The notes below the pieces were generated by a model. It was not told the origin of the DNA. It saw nothing but the letters and a program-made list of their open reading frames with translations, and did not search any database. Positions 1 through 8,245 of a stretch of 24,654 nucleotides of DNA are shown in pieces. The stretch is from a virus. Numbering within the stretch: the stretch's first letter is position 1; the number at the start of each line of letters is the position of its first letter. The stretch spans positions 1-24,654 of IMG/VR virus record IMGVR_UViG_3300031566_010334; one strand, given 5' to 3'. A program made the translations under genes and the position numbers.

Positions 1-255
1 CCAAGTTGGGATAATGGAGAAGATATGTTTTTCTCTTATGCGGCCCAAAAATATATGAATCTTAAAACATATGTACCACCACATATTCCAACAGACGTTG
101 AAACTTGGTCAAATGTTCCAGCAAGGGATAATAATTGGGGTTATGATAAAAACGCTCATTCATTAACTCATTCAAATCATATTGGATTAAGAAACCAAAT
201 AGTGGCCCAGTTGATTGATAAAGGTTGGAAAACTGTAAAAAACGTAAGAAAATGA
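1..255 (+). CDS. Putative glycosyltransferase, C-terminal fragment (5' end outside window)
   Basis: The reading frame is open from base 1, before the first ATG at 25, so this is the last 84 or so codons of a gene that begins upstream. The visible part opens with a W-D-N-G-E-D stretch followed by an aromatic-rich helix. A GED/ED element just before a helix is common near the catalytic base of GT-A family glycosyltransferases. The frame ends in a lysine/arginine-rich tail and its TGA overlaps the next ATG (ATGA at 252-255), so the two genes are probably translationally coupled. The downstream neighbours are all sugar-modifying enzymes, which supports a glycosyltransferase role. The family call rests on a short fragment and is tentative. 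Confidence 0.5.
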   Translation, partial: PSWDNGEDMFFSYAAQKYMNLKTYVPPHIPTDVETWSNVPARDNNWGYDKNAHSLTHSNHIGLRNQIVAQLIDKGWKTVKNVRK

Positions 256-1007
256 AAACATTTGAAGGACATTTTACTATGTTATTAGAAAAATTTAAAA
301 AAGGTGAGAACTTTGGTTATAGTAGATTTTCAGATGGTGAATTAAGAATAATGCAAAATTTAGAAACACAGATAGGTAGTAATTTTCATGTTATCGGTAA
401 TAAACGTGGTGGTGGTAATTATTACACTGAAGACTATAAACACTTTGACCCTAATAAACACCAATTTTATCATGGTAAATTAATGGAAGCATTTAGATTT
501 AAAAAAGACAATTATTATGTTGGATTAAGTTGTAGGTGCTGCGTGGGTGAAGCTGATTTTAAACAAATGTTAGAGTGGTATGAGGGTGATAGTGATAGTG
601 ATAATTTAACGTGGGCTAACATATTCCTTAACGGTAATTACCCAAAATTCATGAGTGAATTTGTACCAGAACTTAAAAATAAAAAAGTAGTATATATTGT
701 TAATGAAAATGCTAAATTAGCTGGATTACCATTTGACGTTATAAAAGATTTCAGAGTAGGACCTAATTGTATTGTAAATAATTACGATATGATTGAAGAG
801 ATAAAAGAATGGATTGATGATAATAATATAGAAAATCACGTATTCTTATTTTCAGCGTCTAGCTTAAGTAATTTCATGATACATCAATTATTTGAATATA
901 GTAATAAAAATACTTATCTTGATATAGGTACAACTTTAAACCCTTTTATGGGTATGAAAGGTAGACGAGGGTATCATGGGAGTAATACTAAAATGTGTAT
1001 ATGGTAA
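252..1007 (+). CDS. Putative GT-D type glycosyltransferase (DUF1792-like)
   Basis: A 251-aa protein read from the ATG at 252, which overlaps the upstream stop; a TTG at 225 would add nine residues but lacks this coupling. Near the N-terminus (residues 22-31) is a Y-S-R-F-S-D-G-E-L motif. It matches the R-F-x-D-G-E signature of the GT-D glycosyltransferase fold (DUF1792, as in streptococcal SP_1767-type enzymes), where the D-x-E acidic pair binds the nucleotide sugar and metal. The C-terminal third has an L-F-S-A-S-S-L-S segment and then Y-L-D-I-G-T, matching the family's late 'G-x-x-A...D-I-G' region. It likely transfers a sugar from a nucleotide donor during assembly of the glycan made by this cluster. 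Donor and acceptor are unknown. The fold call is moderately secure. Confidence 0.55.
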   Translation: MKTFEGHFTMLLEKFKKGENFGYSRFSDGELRIMQNLETQIGSNFHVIGNKRGGGNYYTEDYKHFDPNKHQFYHGKLMEAFRFKKDNYYVGLSCRCCVGEADFKQMLEWYEGDSDSDNLTWANIFLNGNYPKFMSEFVPELKNKKVVYIVNENAKLAGLPFDVIKDFRVGPNCIVNNYDMIEEIKEWIDDNNIENHVFLFSASSLSNFMIHQLFEYSNKNTYLDIGTTLNPFMGMKGRRGYHGSNTKMCIW

Positions 1008-1753
1008 TGGATTTAGAAGAAAAAATATTTAGTGAATTAGACACGAAAAGATTTGGTGTTAAAGTTGGTAAAGTAACTGAAGAAGTTTTACTAATACCAA
1101 ATGTAATGAATAAAATAAGAGATTTAGGTTTTGAATTATTAATTGCTAGAGTTGAATTAAAGAATATTCAATTAATTAATCGAATGGAAAATGATGGATT
1201 TGGCCTGAAAGATATTCAATGCACTTATTATTATAATTTAGAAGATTATGATAAAAATAATAATTCATTTAAAGAGGATGGATATATTATCAGAGAATTT
1301 AAAAGTACTGATACTGAAGAATTAATTAAAGTAGCTAAAGAATGTTTTGATGGTTATGGACATTATTTTAGTAATGATAGATTAGATAAAGATGATTGTA
1401 TAGAAGTTTATGGGGATTGGACATACAATTCATGCACCAACATTAAGGTAGCTGATAAAATATTTGTTAGTGAATTTGAAGGAACACCTGTAGGTTTTCT
1501 TTCATTTAAAATATATACCAAAGGTGATAAAAAATACGCTGCTGGTGGAATGGGTGCTGTTAGCCCTAAACATAGAGGCAAATCTATATTCCCTAGAATT
1601 GTAGCTAAAGGATTAGAATGGGGTGTTTGGGCTAATTTAGATTGGGAAGAGCATAATGTAATAGTCAATAATAAGTCAGTAAATAGGTCATTCACTAAAA
1701 TGGGCTTTAAACCTGATAATTTCGTAACCACAATGCATTGTTGGTTAGATTAA
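1007..1753 (+). CDS. GNAT-family N-acetyltransferase, WecD-like
   Basis: A 248-aa protein starting at an ATG that shares its A with the upstream TAA (TAATG). GTG 995 and ATG 1001 are alternative starts. The N-terminal half opens with L-D-T-K-R-F-G-V, like the 'L-D-x-x-F-F-G' opening of WecD/FdtC-type acetyltransferases acting on nucleotide-linked amino sugars. The C-terminal GNAT domain shows the acetyl-CoA pyrophosphate loop A-V-S-P-K-H-R-G-K-S (residues 184-193) and the usual late N-x-x-S-V-N-R-S-F-x-K-M-G-F element (224-234). The next gene is a sugar aminotransferase, so a likely job is to N-acylate the amino group that enzyme installs, as in TDP-fucosamine synthesis. The exact substrate is inferred from context only. 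Confidence 0.7.
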   Translation: MDLEEKIFSELDTKRFGVKVGKVTEEVLLIPNVMNKIRDLGFELLIARVELKNIQLINRMENDGFGLKDIQCTYYYNLEDYDKNNNSFKEDGYIIREFKSTDTEELIKVAKECFDGYGHYFSNDRLDKDDCIEVYGDWTYNSCTNIKVADKIFVSEFEGTPVGFLSFKIYTKGDKKYAAGGMGAVSPKHRGKSIFPRIVAKGLEWGVWANLDWEEHNVIVNNKSVNRSFTKMGFKPDNFVTTMHCWLD

Positions 1754-1766
1754 AAAATATATAAAA

Positions 1767-2402
1767 ATGTTTGATAGGAAAAAATATAATCCATACCAAG
1801 TAGTTAAATTATTTGAAGAATGTATAGCTGATTATACAGGTGCCAAATATGCCGTATCTGTTGATTCGTGCACAAGTGCATTATTTCTTTGTAGTAAGTA
1901 CCTTGAGGTTACAAAGGTAACAATACCTAATAAAACTTATTTATCAGTACCACAATCAATAATACACGCTGGCGGTGAGGTAATATTTGATACTAACGTA
2001 GATGTAAATAATTGGCAAGGAATATATCAATTAAAACCTTATCCAATATATGATGCGGCAAAAAGATTAACATCAAACATGTACATTGAAGACGCATTTA
2101 TGTGTTTATCATTCCACATTAAAAAGCATTTAAAAATTGGTAAAGGTGGTATGATATTGACTAATGATAAAGATGCGGTAACTTGGTTTAAAAAAGCTAG
2201 ATACGAAGGTAGGGGTGAAAAATTATACCATGAAGATAATATCACATCATTTGGTTGGAATATGTATATGACCCCTCAAGAAGCTGTTCATGGACTAGCG
2301 TTGATGCAAAATTATCCAGAACATGCAGAAGATTTAATGGAAAATGGGGGATATAGAGATTTAACCGAATTCGACATTTTTAAAAAAAATAAAAAAATAT
2401 AA
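1767..2402 (+). CDS. Miniature DegT/DnrJ/EryC1-type sugar aminotransferase (copy 1)
   Basis: A 211-aa PLP-dependent protein that aligns by eye with the core of the DegT/DnrJ/EryC1/StrS family (usually about 370 aa). It has a C-T-S-A-L phosphate-binding turn (residues 35-39, family S-G-T-A-A-L), Y-D-A-A (95-98) with the aspartate that contacts the PLP ring nitrogen, and S-F-H-I-K-K-H-L (115-122), where K120 takes the place of the Schiff-base lysine, followed by G-K-G-G-M-I. The usual C-terminal small domain and a large internal stretch are missing. A second compact copy lies at 4402-4998, and both end in a D-L-T-x-x-D-I-F-K tail, so this is a defined short family and not a broken gene. Expected chemistry is transfer of an amino group to a keto-sugar nucleotide. 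Confidence 0.7.
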   Translation: MFDRKKYNPYQVVKLFEECIADYTGAKYAVSVDSCTSALFLCSKYLEVTKVTIPNKTYLSVPQSIIHAGGEVIFDTNVDVNNWQGIYQLKPYPIYDAAKRLTSNMYIEDAFMCLSFHIKKHLKIGKGGMILTNDKDAVTWFKKARYEGRGEKLYHEDNITSFGWNMYMTPQEAVHGLALMQNYPEHAEDLMENGGYRDLTEFDIFKKNKKI

Positions 2403-2406
2403 TATA

Positions 2407-2982
2407 ATGAGCAATTTTAGCGTGAAAGATTATTGGGATGATAGATATAAAAAAAATGGCCATTCAGGGTGGGGTAGCCATGACAAATCATCAGTGAATT
2501 TTAAAAAAGACTTTGTTAATAAAATTATTAAGGAATATGAATGTAAGTCGGTTATTGAATTAGGGTGTGGTGACGGTAACCAACTAATGTATTTTAAAGA
2601 TTATGAAAAATATTATGGTCATGATATCAGCCCTACAATTATAGAAAAAAATAAAATAATATTTAAGGGTGATAATACCAAAATATTTGAGTCTGATGTA
2701 AATAAATTATTAAATAAGAAATATGATTTAGCTTTAAGTTTAGATGTTACATATCATTTAGTTGGTGACGACATGTTCGAAGAATATATGAATAATTTAT
2801 TTAGCTTATCCGATATAATTTGTTTATTCACTGTAAATACTGAAGAAGCTGAAACCATATCACATGTTAAACATAGAAGAATTACAGATTATATCACAGA
2901 TAATTTTCCAGAATACACCTTAATTAATACTGAAATGTTTGGGGAAACTAGGGTTGGCTTTTTTTTATATATAAAAAAATAA
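2407..2982 (+). CDS. Class I SAM-dependent methyltransferase
   Basis: A 191-aa protein with a Rossmann-type SAM site: motif I E-L-G-C-G-D-G (residues 51-57) after a beta strand, and an acidic residue at the end of the next strand (G-H-D-I-S, D73). The N-terminus (Y-W-D-D-R-Y near residues 9-14) resembles the substrate-side helix of TPMT/UbiE-like small-molecule methyltransferases. It starts four bases after the preceding stop and ends one base before the next start, so it belongs to the glycan operon. A role in O- or N-methylation of a sugar is inferred from context; the sequence does not fix the substrate. Confidence 0.7.
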   Translation: MSNFSVKDYWDDRYKKNGHSGWGSHDKSSVNFKKDFVNKIIKEYECKSVIELGCGDGNQLMYFKDYEKYYGHDISPTIIEKNKIIFKGDNTKIFESDVNKLLNKKYDLALSLDVTYHLVGDDMFEEYMNNLFSLSDIICLFTVNTEEAETISHVKHRRITDYITDNFPEYTLINTEMFGETRVGFFLYIKK

Positions 2983-2983
2983 T

Positions 2984-3523
2984 ATGAAAAATTTATTAAA
3001 AATTGGTTATGATGTGATTATTGATGATTTTGTTAAAATTAAAAGACCACATTTAGTTAATATAGGTAATCATATTGCAATAGATTGGGGGTTTTATTGT
3101 ACAACTTCATTAGATATTGGAGACTATACACACATATCCCCATACGTTACATGTATTGGTGGTGCCAAAGGTAAATTTATAACCAAAGGGTTTAATAATA
3201 TCATGGCTGGTGCACGTATTATATGTAGCTCTGATAGATTTGATGATAGTGGTTTATTTGGTGCTATGATACCAGATGATTTAAAAGGTAAACAAATCTT
3301 AGGTGATGTGGTTATGGAAGAATTCTCCAATATAGGTACCAACGCCATTGTTTTACCAAATTCTATTTTAAGAAAAGGTGTGTTATTAACCGCTGGAAGT
3401 TTATTAATGGGTGATACAGAAGAATGGGGAGTTTATAAAGGAAACCCAGCAGTATTAGTTAAAAAAATAGATAAAACAAAAATAATAGAAAGTGCTAAAA
3501 AATTAGGTTATAAAGGTGAATGA
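2984..3523 (+). CDS. Left-handed beta-helix (hexapeptide) O-acetyltransferase
   Basis: A 179-aa protein with the repeating I/V-G-x-x-x-x periodicity of the left-handed beta-helix acyltransferases over most of its length (for example I-G-N-H-I-A, I-G-D-Y-T-H-I-S, I-G-T-N-A-I-V-L-P). It carries the S-S-D-R-F-D-D-S-G-L loop that in the WbbJ/galactoside O-acetyltransferase subfamily reads S-D-D-F-S-G. The end has E-E-W-G-V-Y-K-G-N-P-A, the normal closing motif of sugar O-acetyltransferases (W-x-x-y-x-G-x-P-A). It probably adds an acetyl group from acetyl-CoA to a hydroxyl or amine on the nucleotide sugar or finished glycan. It overlaps the next gene by 8 bases. Confidence 0.75.
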   Translation: MKNLLKIGYDVIIDDFVKIKRPHLVNIGNHIAIDWGFYCTTSLDIGDYTHISPYVTCIGGAKGKFITKGFNNIMAGARIICSSDRFDDSGLFGAMIPDDLKGKQILGDVVMEEFSNIGTNAIVLPNSILRKGVLLTAGSLLMGDTEEWGVYKGNPAVLVKKIDKTKIIESAKKLGYKGE

Positions 3524-4400
3524 AAAAAAACTATACATCACCAACGGAATTACCCAAGATGGGTTTGGCGCAAGACTTCAAAGAGCGTTACATGCCATGG
3601 CGTTTACATTACACTTACGTGATACATTAAACATTAACGTAGAATACATCCACACCCCATTTACATACGAAGGTTTCGGTGAAAATTATCGAATGGGTGA
3701 ACAAGCAAGAGCTGTTGGTGATAATAAAGAACCTTATGATGAAATCAGCCGTGAAGGGTATCTAAAAAGAGCTAAATTGTGGGATGAAATGATAGCTTAT
3801 AATGGTATTAAAATCACTGATATTAATTTAGATAAATTTAATATTATAGATTCTACAGGTAAAAGCGTTAAAAATAAGATAAAAGAACAGACTTCCAACA
3901 CATTATTTATCGTTAAATATTTACAAAAAGATTTTAATAAAAACGAAATAGATTTCAACATTATCACTAAATATTATGACGAAATCAGTGAAAAATTAGG
4001 GTTTATAGATAAAAACGAAAAAAATAATGATTTTATTCTTCACATTAGGCGTAAAGATGCTATATTATACAGAGATGTTAGATTTCTTGAAGATGAATAT
4101 TATTTAGATATTTTAAAATTAATTGAACCAATTAAGGATAAATATAATGTTTCTATACATACACAATATAAAAATTTTAATAAAAATAGGTATAGTGGTT
4201 GGGAAATAACGTATGATAATGAAGAGGAAGATTATGATTTATTCAAGACTATGGTAAATGCCAAAGTTTTAATTATGGGTAAAAGCTCATTTAGTCTTAC
4301 AGCTGGAATGCTTAACCAAAATATAGTAATTTACCCACAACAACCAACCAAACCTTTGAGTAGGTGGATTAATAAAAGAGAATTAATAAAATACATTTAA
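3516..4400 (+). CDS. Putative GT-B fucosyltransferase-like glycosyltransferase
   Basis: A 294-aa protein with a GTG start at 3516, overlapping the previous gene by 8 bases; no in-frame ATG lies nearby. Residues 15-23 (D-G-F-G-A-R-L-Q-R) resemble the G-x-G-N-Q-L opening of GT11/GT23/NodZ/O-FucT-type fucosyltransferases. Residues 176-182 (H-I-R-R-K-D-A) match their H-x-R-R-x-D donor-binding motif, and G-K-S-S-F-S-L-T-A-G (255-264) matches the late S-S-F-S element. The best reading is a glycosyltransferase of the alpha-fucosyltransferase superfamily, perhaps using GDP-fucose or a related GDP sugar. The neighbouring Fcl-like dehydrogenase at 4995 is consistent with that, but the donor is inferred. 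Confidence 0.55.
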   Translation: MNEKKLYITNGITQDGFGARLQRALHAMAFTLHLRDTLNINVEYIHTPFTYEGFGENYRMGEQARAVGDNKEPYDEISREGYLKRAKLWDEMIAYNGIKITDINLDKFNIIDSTGKSVKNKIKEQTSNTLFIVKYLQKDFNKNEIDFNIITKYYDEISEKLGFIDKNEKNNDFILHIRRKDAILYRDVRFLEDEYYLDILKLIEPIKDKYNVSIHTQYKNFNKNRYSGWEITYDNEEEDYDLFKTMVNAKVLIMGKSSFSLTAGMLNQNIVIYPQQPTKPLSRWINKRELIKYI

Positions 4401-4401
4401 A

Positions 4402-4998
4402 ATGAGTTTTAAAGCAGTAGCAGAATTTGAAACCGAGATAGCAAAATATTTTGGCGCACCTTACGCAGTAGCAACCGATTGTTGTACACATGGAATAGAG
4501 TTGTGTTTACGATTAAGTGAGGTTACAGAAATAACGGTACCAAATAGGACATATCTTTCAGTACCAATGTTGGCAAACAAACTGAACATTGATTTACATT
4601 GGCGGGATAAAGAATGGAAAGATTATTACTATCTTGGTAGTTGGAACAATGTAATAGATGCCGCAGTTCTTTGGAAGCAAAATAGCTATATTCAAGGAAC
4701 AATGATGAACCTAAGTTTCCAATTCAGAAAACATTTAAGTCTTGGTAGGGGTGGTATGATATTACTTGATAACGAAGAAGATGCGAAGATGTTAAAAAAA
4801 ATGTCATATGATGGTAGATTACCCGACATTCCTTGGTCAAAACAAAATGTAGATACAATGGGATATCATTATTATATGACTCCCGAAACGGCACAATTAG
4901 GGTTAGATAAACTACCAAATGCTATTAAGACCGAACCAGAGAAATGGGAGTATACAGATTGGCCTGATTTAACACAAATGGATATATTCAAACAATGA
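4402..4998 (+). CDS. Miniature DegT/DnrJ/EryC1-type sugar aminotransferase (copy 2)
   Basis: A 198-aa paralogue of the 1767-2402 product. It shares the same landmarks: F-G-A-P-Y-A-V-A near the start, a cysteine/threonine phosphate-binding turn C-C-T-H-G (27-31), V-I-D-A-A (84-88, PLP-ring aspartate D86), S-F-Q-F-R-K-H-L (105-112) with K110 as the predicted Schiff-base lysine, then G-R-G-G-M-I. Both proteins carry N-K/R-T-Y-L-S-V-P and end in D-L-T-x-x-D-I-F-K. The C-terminal domain of classical enzymes is absent. Two diverged copies in one cluster suggest either two keto-sugar substrates or a heteromeric enzyme. The stop overlaps the next start (ATGA at 4995). Confidence 0.68.
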   Translation: MSFKAVAEFETEIAKYFGAPYAVATDCCTHGIELCLRLSEVTEITVPNRTYLSVPMLANKLNIDLHWRDKEWKDYYYLGSWNNVIDAAVLWKQNSYIQGTMMNLSFQFRKHLSLGRGGMILLDNEEDAKMLKKMSYDGRLPDIPWSKQNVDTMGYHYYMTPETAQLGLDKLPNAIKTEPEKWEYTDWPDLTQMDIFKQ

Positions 4999-5918
4999 AA
5001 AAGAAAATTTTAATATTAGGTGGATTTGGATTTTTGGGTAAAAGTCTAAATAAAGCATTAGAAGATGATTATATAATTTATAATGAAAGTAGGCGAACCG
5101 ATTGTGATGCGCTAAATTTAGAAGTTTTAACGTCTAAAATAGAAAAGATAACCCCTGATATAATAATTTTTACATCCGCACATGTAGGCTCTATTAATTA
5201 TGTGTCAGAACATGCTGCTGAAGTAATAAATGATAACATACAAATGTATATTAATTTGTATAAAGCGGTAACAGAAGTAAATAAAGATATCATAATCATA
5301 AATCCACTTGCAAATTGTTCATACCCTGGAGTTATTAATATTCAAAATGAAGAATATTGGTGGGATGGTAAAATACACGAATCAGTTGAGGCTTATGGTA
5401 TGTCCCAAAAAACCGCATTTATAATATCTGAATGTTATAAAAAACAATATGGTATTAAAACAATTAATTTAATTTTACCAGGGTTATACGGTGAGGGAGA
5501 TTATTTTGATGAAGAAAGAACTCACGCTATGAGTGGCATCATTATGAGAATGATAGGAGCGCAAAAAAATAATGATGAAGAATTTGAAGTTTGGGGTACG
5601 GGTTCACCAATAAGAGAATGGTTATTTGTTGATGATGTTGGTAGGATAGTAAAAGAGATTATAGATGATGATAAATACGATTTACCAAATCCGTTGAATC
5701 TTGGCCAAGAACATGGAATTTCTATAAAAGATATAGCACTTAAGGTTAAAGAATTATTAAATTATGATGGGAATATTGTATATGATACAACAAAACAAGA
5801 TGGGGCACCAATCAAAATATTGGATTCGAAATTATTTAACGAACATTTTCCAGAATTTAGATTTACTGGTTATGAAGTTGGGATAAATAATGCAATAAAC
5901 TATTATAAAAATGTGTAA
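4995..5918 (+). CDS. Extended-SDR nucleotide-sugar epimerase/reductase, GDP-L-fucose synthase-like
   Basis: A 307-aa extended short-chain dehydrogenase. The N-terminal NAD(P)-binding G-G-F-G-F-L-G is at residues 9-15. S-A-H-V-G-S-I (61-67), A-N-C-S-Y-P-G (106-112), L-Y-G-E-G-D-Y, W-G-T-G and R-E-W-L-F-V-D-D follow in the order seen in GDP-L-fucose synthase (Fcl/WcaG), which has S-S-C-I-Y-P and W-G-x-G-x-P-x-R-E-F. Such enzymes epimerise and reduce GDP-4-keto-6-deoxymannose. One oddity is that the catalytic Y-x-x-x-K reads Y134-G-M-S-Q138 with the lysine one place late at 139. No GMD-like dehydratase is in view, so the exact sugar is unproven. Confidence 0.65.
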   Translation: MKKKILILGGFGFLGKSLNKALEDDYIIYNESRRTDCDALNLEVLTSKIEKITPDIIIFTSAHVGSINYVSEHAAEVINDNIQMYINLYKAVTEVNKDIIIINPLANCSYPGVINIQNEEYWWDGKIHESVEAYGMSQKTAFIISECYKKQYGIKTINLILPGLYGEGDYFDEERTHAMSGIIMRMIGAQKNNDEEFEVWGTGSPIREWLFVDDVGRIVKEIIDDDKYDLPNPLNLGQEHGISIKDIALKVKELLNYDGNIVYDTTKQDGAPIKILDSKLFNEHFPEFRFTGYEVGINNAINYYKNV

Positions 5919-6626
5919 ATGAAAATAATAATACCAACATGTGATAAATACATTAATGTATTAGAAGGCGAAAAATATACCTTTGATAAGAATGGTGGGT
6001 CTAATTTAGATGTTACCATATTAGGGTTTAAAGAACCTAAATTTGAGTTGGGTAACTGGAAGTTTGTATCCTTAGGCGTTGATACTGGACCACAAAATCT
6101 TAGTCATGACCTTTGGAACTTCTTCGAAACGTTTGATGATGAATTTTTTATTTACGGTAATGATGATATTGTTGCGGTAGATACAATAGATTTAGAATTA
6201 TTAAATGAGATGGAACAAATGATGGTAGATAACCCAGATATTATGAAAATAAATATTACTTCAGCGTTTGGTCATTCATTATCACACTATGATACGTTTA
6301 AAGATATGGGAGATTATCAGTATAAGGTAGTGCCGCAAAATGCGGATTATAGATTATCACTAAATTCAAGTATTTGGAGAACATCTTATTTTAAAAAATA
6401 TTGTAAATTAGGTGCTGGGCATTGGGTTTGGGAAACTAGACCTGTGGCAAAAAATGACGGAGCAATACTTTTAGGAACTACAGGTAGGCATGTTATAGAT
6501 TTTGGGCATATTTTTAGAGAGGGAAAAATGAAAGCTTCTAAAGATTGGTTTAAATCTGAATACACTAATAAACAATTAACAGATGAAGATTATTCGTATG
6601 TTGATAACATAATAAATAATTTATAA
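5919..6626 (+). CDS. Putative GT-A glycosyltransferase
   Basis: A 235-aa protein that starts immediately after the upstream stop. It opens with a beta strand M-K-I-I-I-P-T-C-D-K like GT-A folds. F-F-I-Y-G-N-D-D-I-V (residues 76-85) occupies the place of the metal-binding D-x-D after a strand. Later S-L-N-S-S-I-W-R and H-W-V-W-E-T-R resemble the acceptor-side and catalytic-base region of small phage and capsule glycosyltransferases. I do not recognise a specific family. The glycosyltransferase call comes from this layout and from its place between two nucleotide-sugar SDR enzymes. Confidence 0.45.
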   Translation: MKIIIPTCDKYINVLEGEKYTFDKNGGSNLDVTILGFKEPKFELGNWKFVSLGVDTGPQNLSHDLWNFFETFDDEFFIYGNDDIVAVDTIDLELLNEMEQMMVDNPDIMKINITSAFGHSLSHYDTFKDMGDYQYKVVPQNADYRLSLNSSIWRTSYFKKYCKLGAGHWVWETRPVAKNDGAILLGTTGRHVIDFGHIFREGKMKASKDWFKSEYTNKQLTDEDYSYVDNIINNL

Positions 6627-6627
6627 T

Positions 6628-7566
6628 ATGAAAAAAGTTTTAATAACAGGTGGAGCTGGTTATTTAGGTTCCACATTAACAGAATTATTATTATATAAGG
6701 GTTATAAAGTAGACGTTCTAGATGATTTATCGTTAAGACAAACATCATTATTTCATTTATGTTATAATGAGAATTTTAATCTTATAGAAGCAGATGCTAC
6801 AAATTATAAGTACCTATCAAGTATAGTACCTAATTATGATGTTATAATCCCTTTAGCTGCTGTTGTTGGGGCACCAGCTTGCGAGGCAAATAAAGATTTG
6901 GCCACTAGATTAAATTTTGGCCACGTTAAGGTAATAGTGGATGCAATGAACCCTACTCAGAAATTACTAATGCCTAACACCAACAGTCAATATGGTAGTT
7001 CGGATAAAATAATAACTGAAGATAGTCCATTCAACCCATTATCACATTACGCCAAAACTAAATGTGATGCTGAAGATTATATTATGAAAAGTGGTAATGG
7101 AATTTGTTTTAGGTTAGCCACAGTCTTTGGTGCGTCACCAAGAATGAGAACAGATTTATTAGTTAACGATTTTGTACATAAGGCAATTGTTGATGGGTAT
7201 TTGGTGTTATTCCAAGCACATTTCAAAAGAAATTATATTCACGTTAAAGATATAGCAAACACATTCTTATTTGGTATTGAAAATTATGATAAATTAAATA
7301 ATGATGTTTTTAACGTTGGTTTATCAACTGCTAATTTATCCAAAAGGGAATTAGCTGATAAAGTTAAGGAATATATTCCAAATTTAGTTATTATTGAAAA
7401 TGACTTTAGTTCTGACTTCGACAATAGGAATTATATCGTCTCTAACGATAAATTAGAAAGTTTTGGATGGAAACCTACTCACACAATAGATAGTGGTGTA
7501 ATCGAGCTAATTAAAGCTTATAAGATGATAATTAAACATAATAATAAGAATTTTACTAATTTATAA
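6628..7566 (+). CDS. NAD-dependent epimerase/dehydratase (extended SDR)
   Basis: A 312-aa extended SDR with the N-terminal nucleotide-binding G-G-A-G-Y-L-G (8-14), an acidic residue ending beta-2 (V-L-D-D-L, typical of NAD preference), N-T-N-S-Q-Y-G (117-123, the S-S-x-x-x-Y-G element) and the catalytic Y-A-K-T-K (Y141, K145). The later Y-I-H-V-K-D-I-A and F-N-V-G are standard for UDP-glucose 4-epimerase/dehydratase-type enzymes. Length is normal for the family. It could be a 4-epimerase, a 4,6-dehydratase feeding the aminotransferases, or an HldD-like heptose epimerase; the sequence alone does not decide. Confidence 0.7.
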   Translation: MKKVLITGGAGYLGSTLTELLLYKGYKVDVLDDLSLRQTSLFHLCYNENFNLIEADATNYKYLSSIVPNYDVIIPLAAVVGAPACEANKDLATRLNFGHVKVIVDAMNPTQKLLMPNTNSQYGSSDKIITEDSPFNPLSHYAKTKCDAEDYIMKSGNGICFRLATVFGASPRMRTDLLVNDFVHKAIVDGYLVLFQAHFKRNYIHVKDIANTFLFGIENYDKLNNDVFNVGLSTANLSKRELADKVKEYIPNLVIIENDFSSDFDNRNYIVSNDKLESFGWKPTHTIDSGVIELIKAYKMIIKHNNKNFTNL

Positions 7567-7570
7567 AAAT

Positions 7571-8245
7571 ATGATTAAACAAATAAATAAAAAAAATGTT
7601 GGAATTGATATTACTGGTGACGCTGGCAATATCCCTTTGGGGTACCAACATGGTGATGGTTTGTTATTTGATGATACGCACCCTTCATGGATTCTACATA
7701 AGAATTATGAGATTTTATCAAAAGATATTTTAAAAGAATATCCTAAAGCGATGAAAATTTTGGATATTGGGTCTGGTGCGGGTAATTTAAGATATTGCTT
7801 CAAAGAATCTAAACCAGAATTAGTCGTGGTAACATTAGATGGAAATATGGAAACAATAAATAGCCCATTGATAGATGTTGATACTCATTTTTTATTAAGA
7901 ACAGATGTTGATTATACGTTATCGGATGAAAATGATGAAATCATAAAGTTTGATGTTATTTGTTCTTTTGAACATTTTGAACATATTGAACCACAATATT
8001 TCGATGTTTTTATTAATAATATAAAAAAGCATTCACATAAAGACACTGTTTTAATTGCAAGTGCTGCCAATTGGAAATATGATAATTCTGATGTTCATTG
8101 TAATGTTAAAACATCACAAGAATGGGAAGCCGAATTAACTAAAAAATATGGAATGAAAAAAATAAATAAGCAAATGTTAAACCACATCAATTGGTCAACG
8201 AGAATAAAGCATACGTTTGAATTATATTATAAAGTATATGAGTAA
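7571..8245 (+). CDS. Class I SAM-dependent methyltransferase
   Basis: A 224-aa protein with SAM motif I L-D-I-G-S-G-A-G-N (residues 64-72), an acidic residue closing the second strand (T-L-D-G, D90), and F-D-V-I-C-S-F-E-H-F-E-H in the motif II/III region typical of methyltransferase 11/12-type enzymes. The first 60 residues form a separate cap (G-Y-Q-H-G-D-G, H-P-S-W). It is unlike the other methyltransferase in this cluster (2407-2982) outside the SAM site, so the two probably methylate different positions. It overlaps the next gene by 8 bases. Confidence 0.65.
   Translation: MIKQINKKNVGIDITGDAGNIPLGYQHGDGLLFDDTHPSWILHKNYEILSKDILKEYPKAMKILDIGSGAGNLRYCFKESKPELVVVTLDGNMETINSPLIDVDTHFLLRTDVDYTLSDENDEIIKFDVICSFEHFEHIEPQYFDVFINNIKKHSHKDTVLIASAANWKYDNSDVHCNVKTSQEWEAELTKKYGMKKINKQMLNHINWSTRIKHTFELYYKVYE

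Noticed and set aside
1408-1731. Minus-strand open frame of 107 codons
   Set aside because: It lies wholly inside the well-supported GNAT acetyltransferase gene and has no recognisable motif or start context; the same applies to the other minus-strand frames opposite plus-strand genes.
1767-2402. Aminotransferase as a frameshifted pseudogene
   Set aside because: The next gene starts five bases after the stop with a different function, and a second copy with the same length and the same C-terminal tail exists at 4402-4998.
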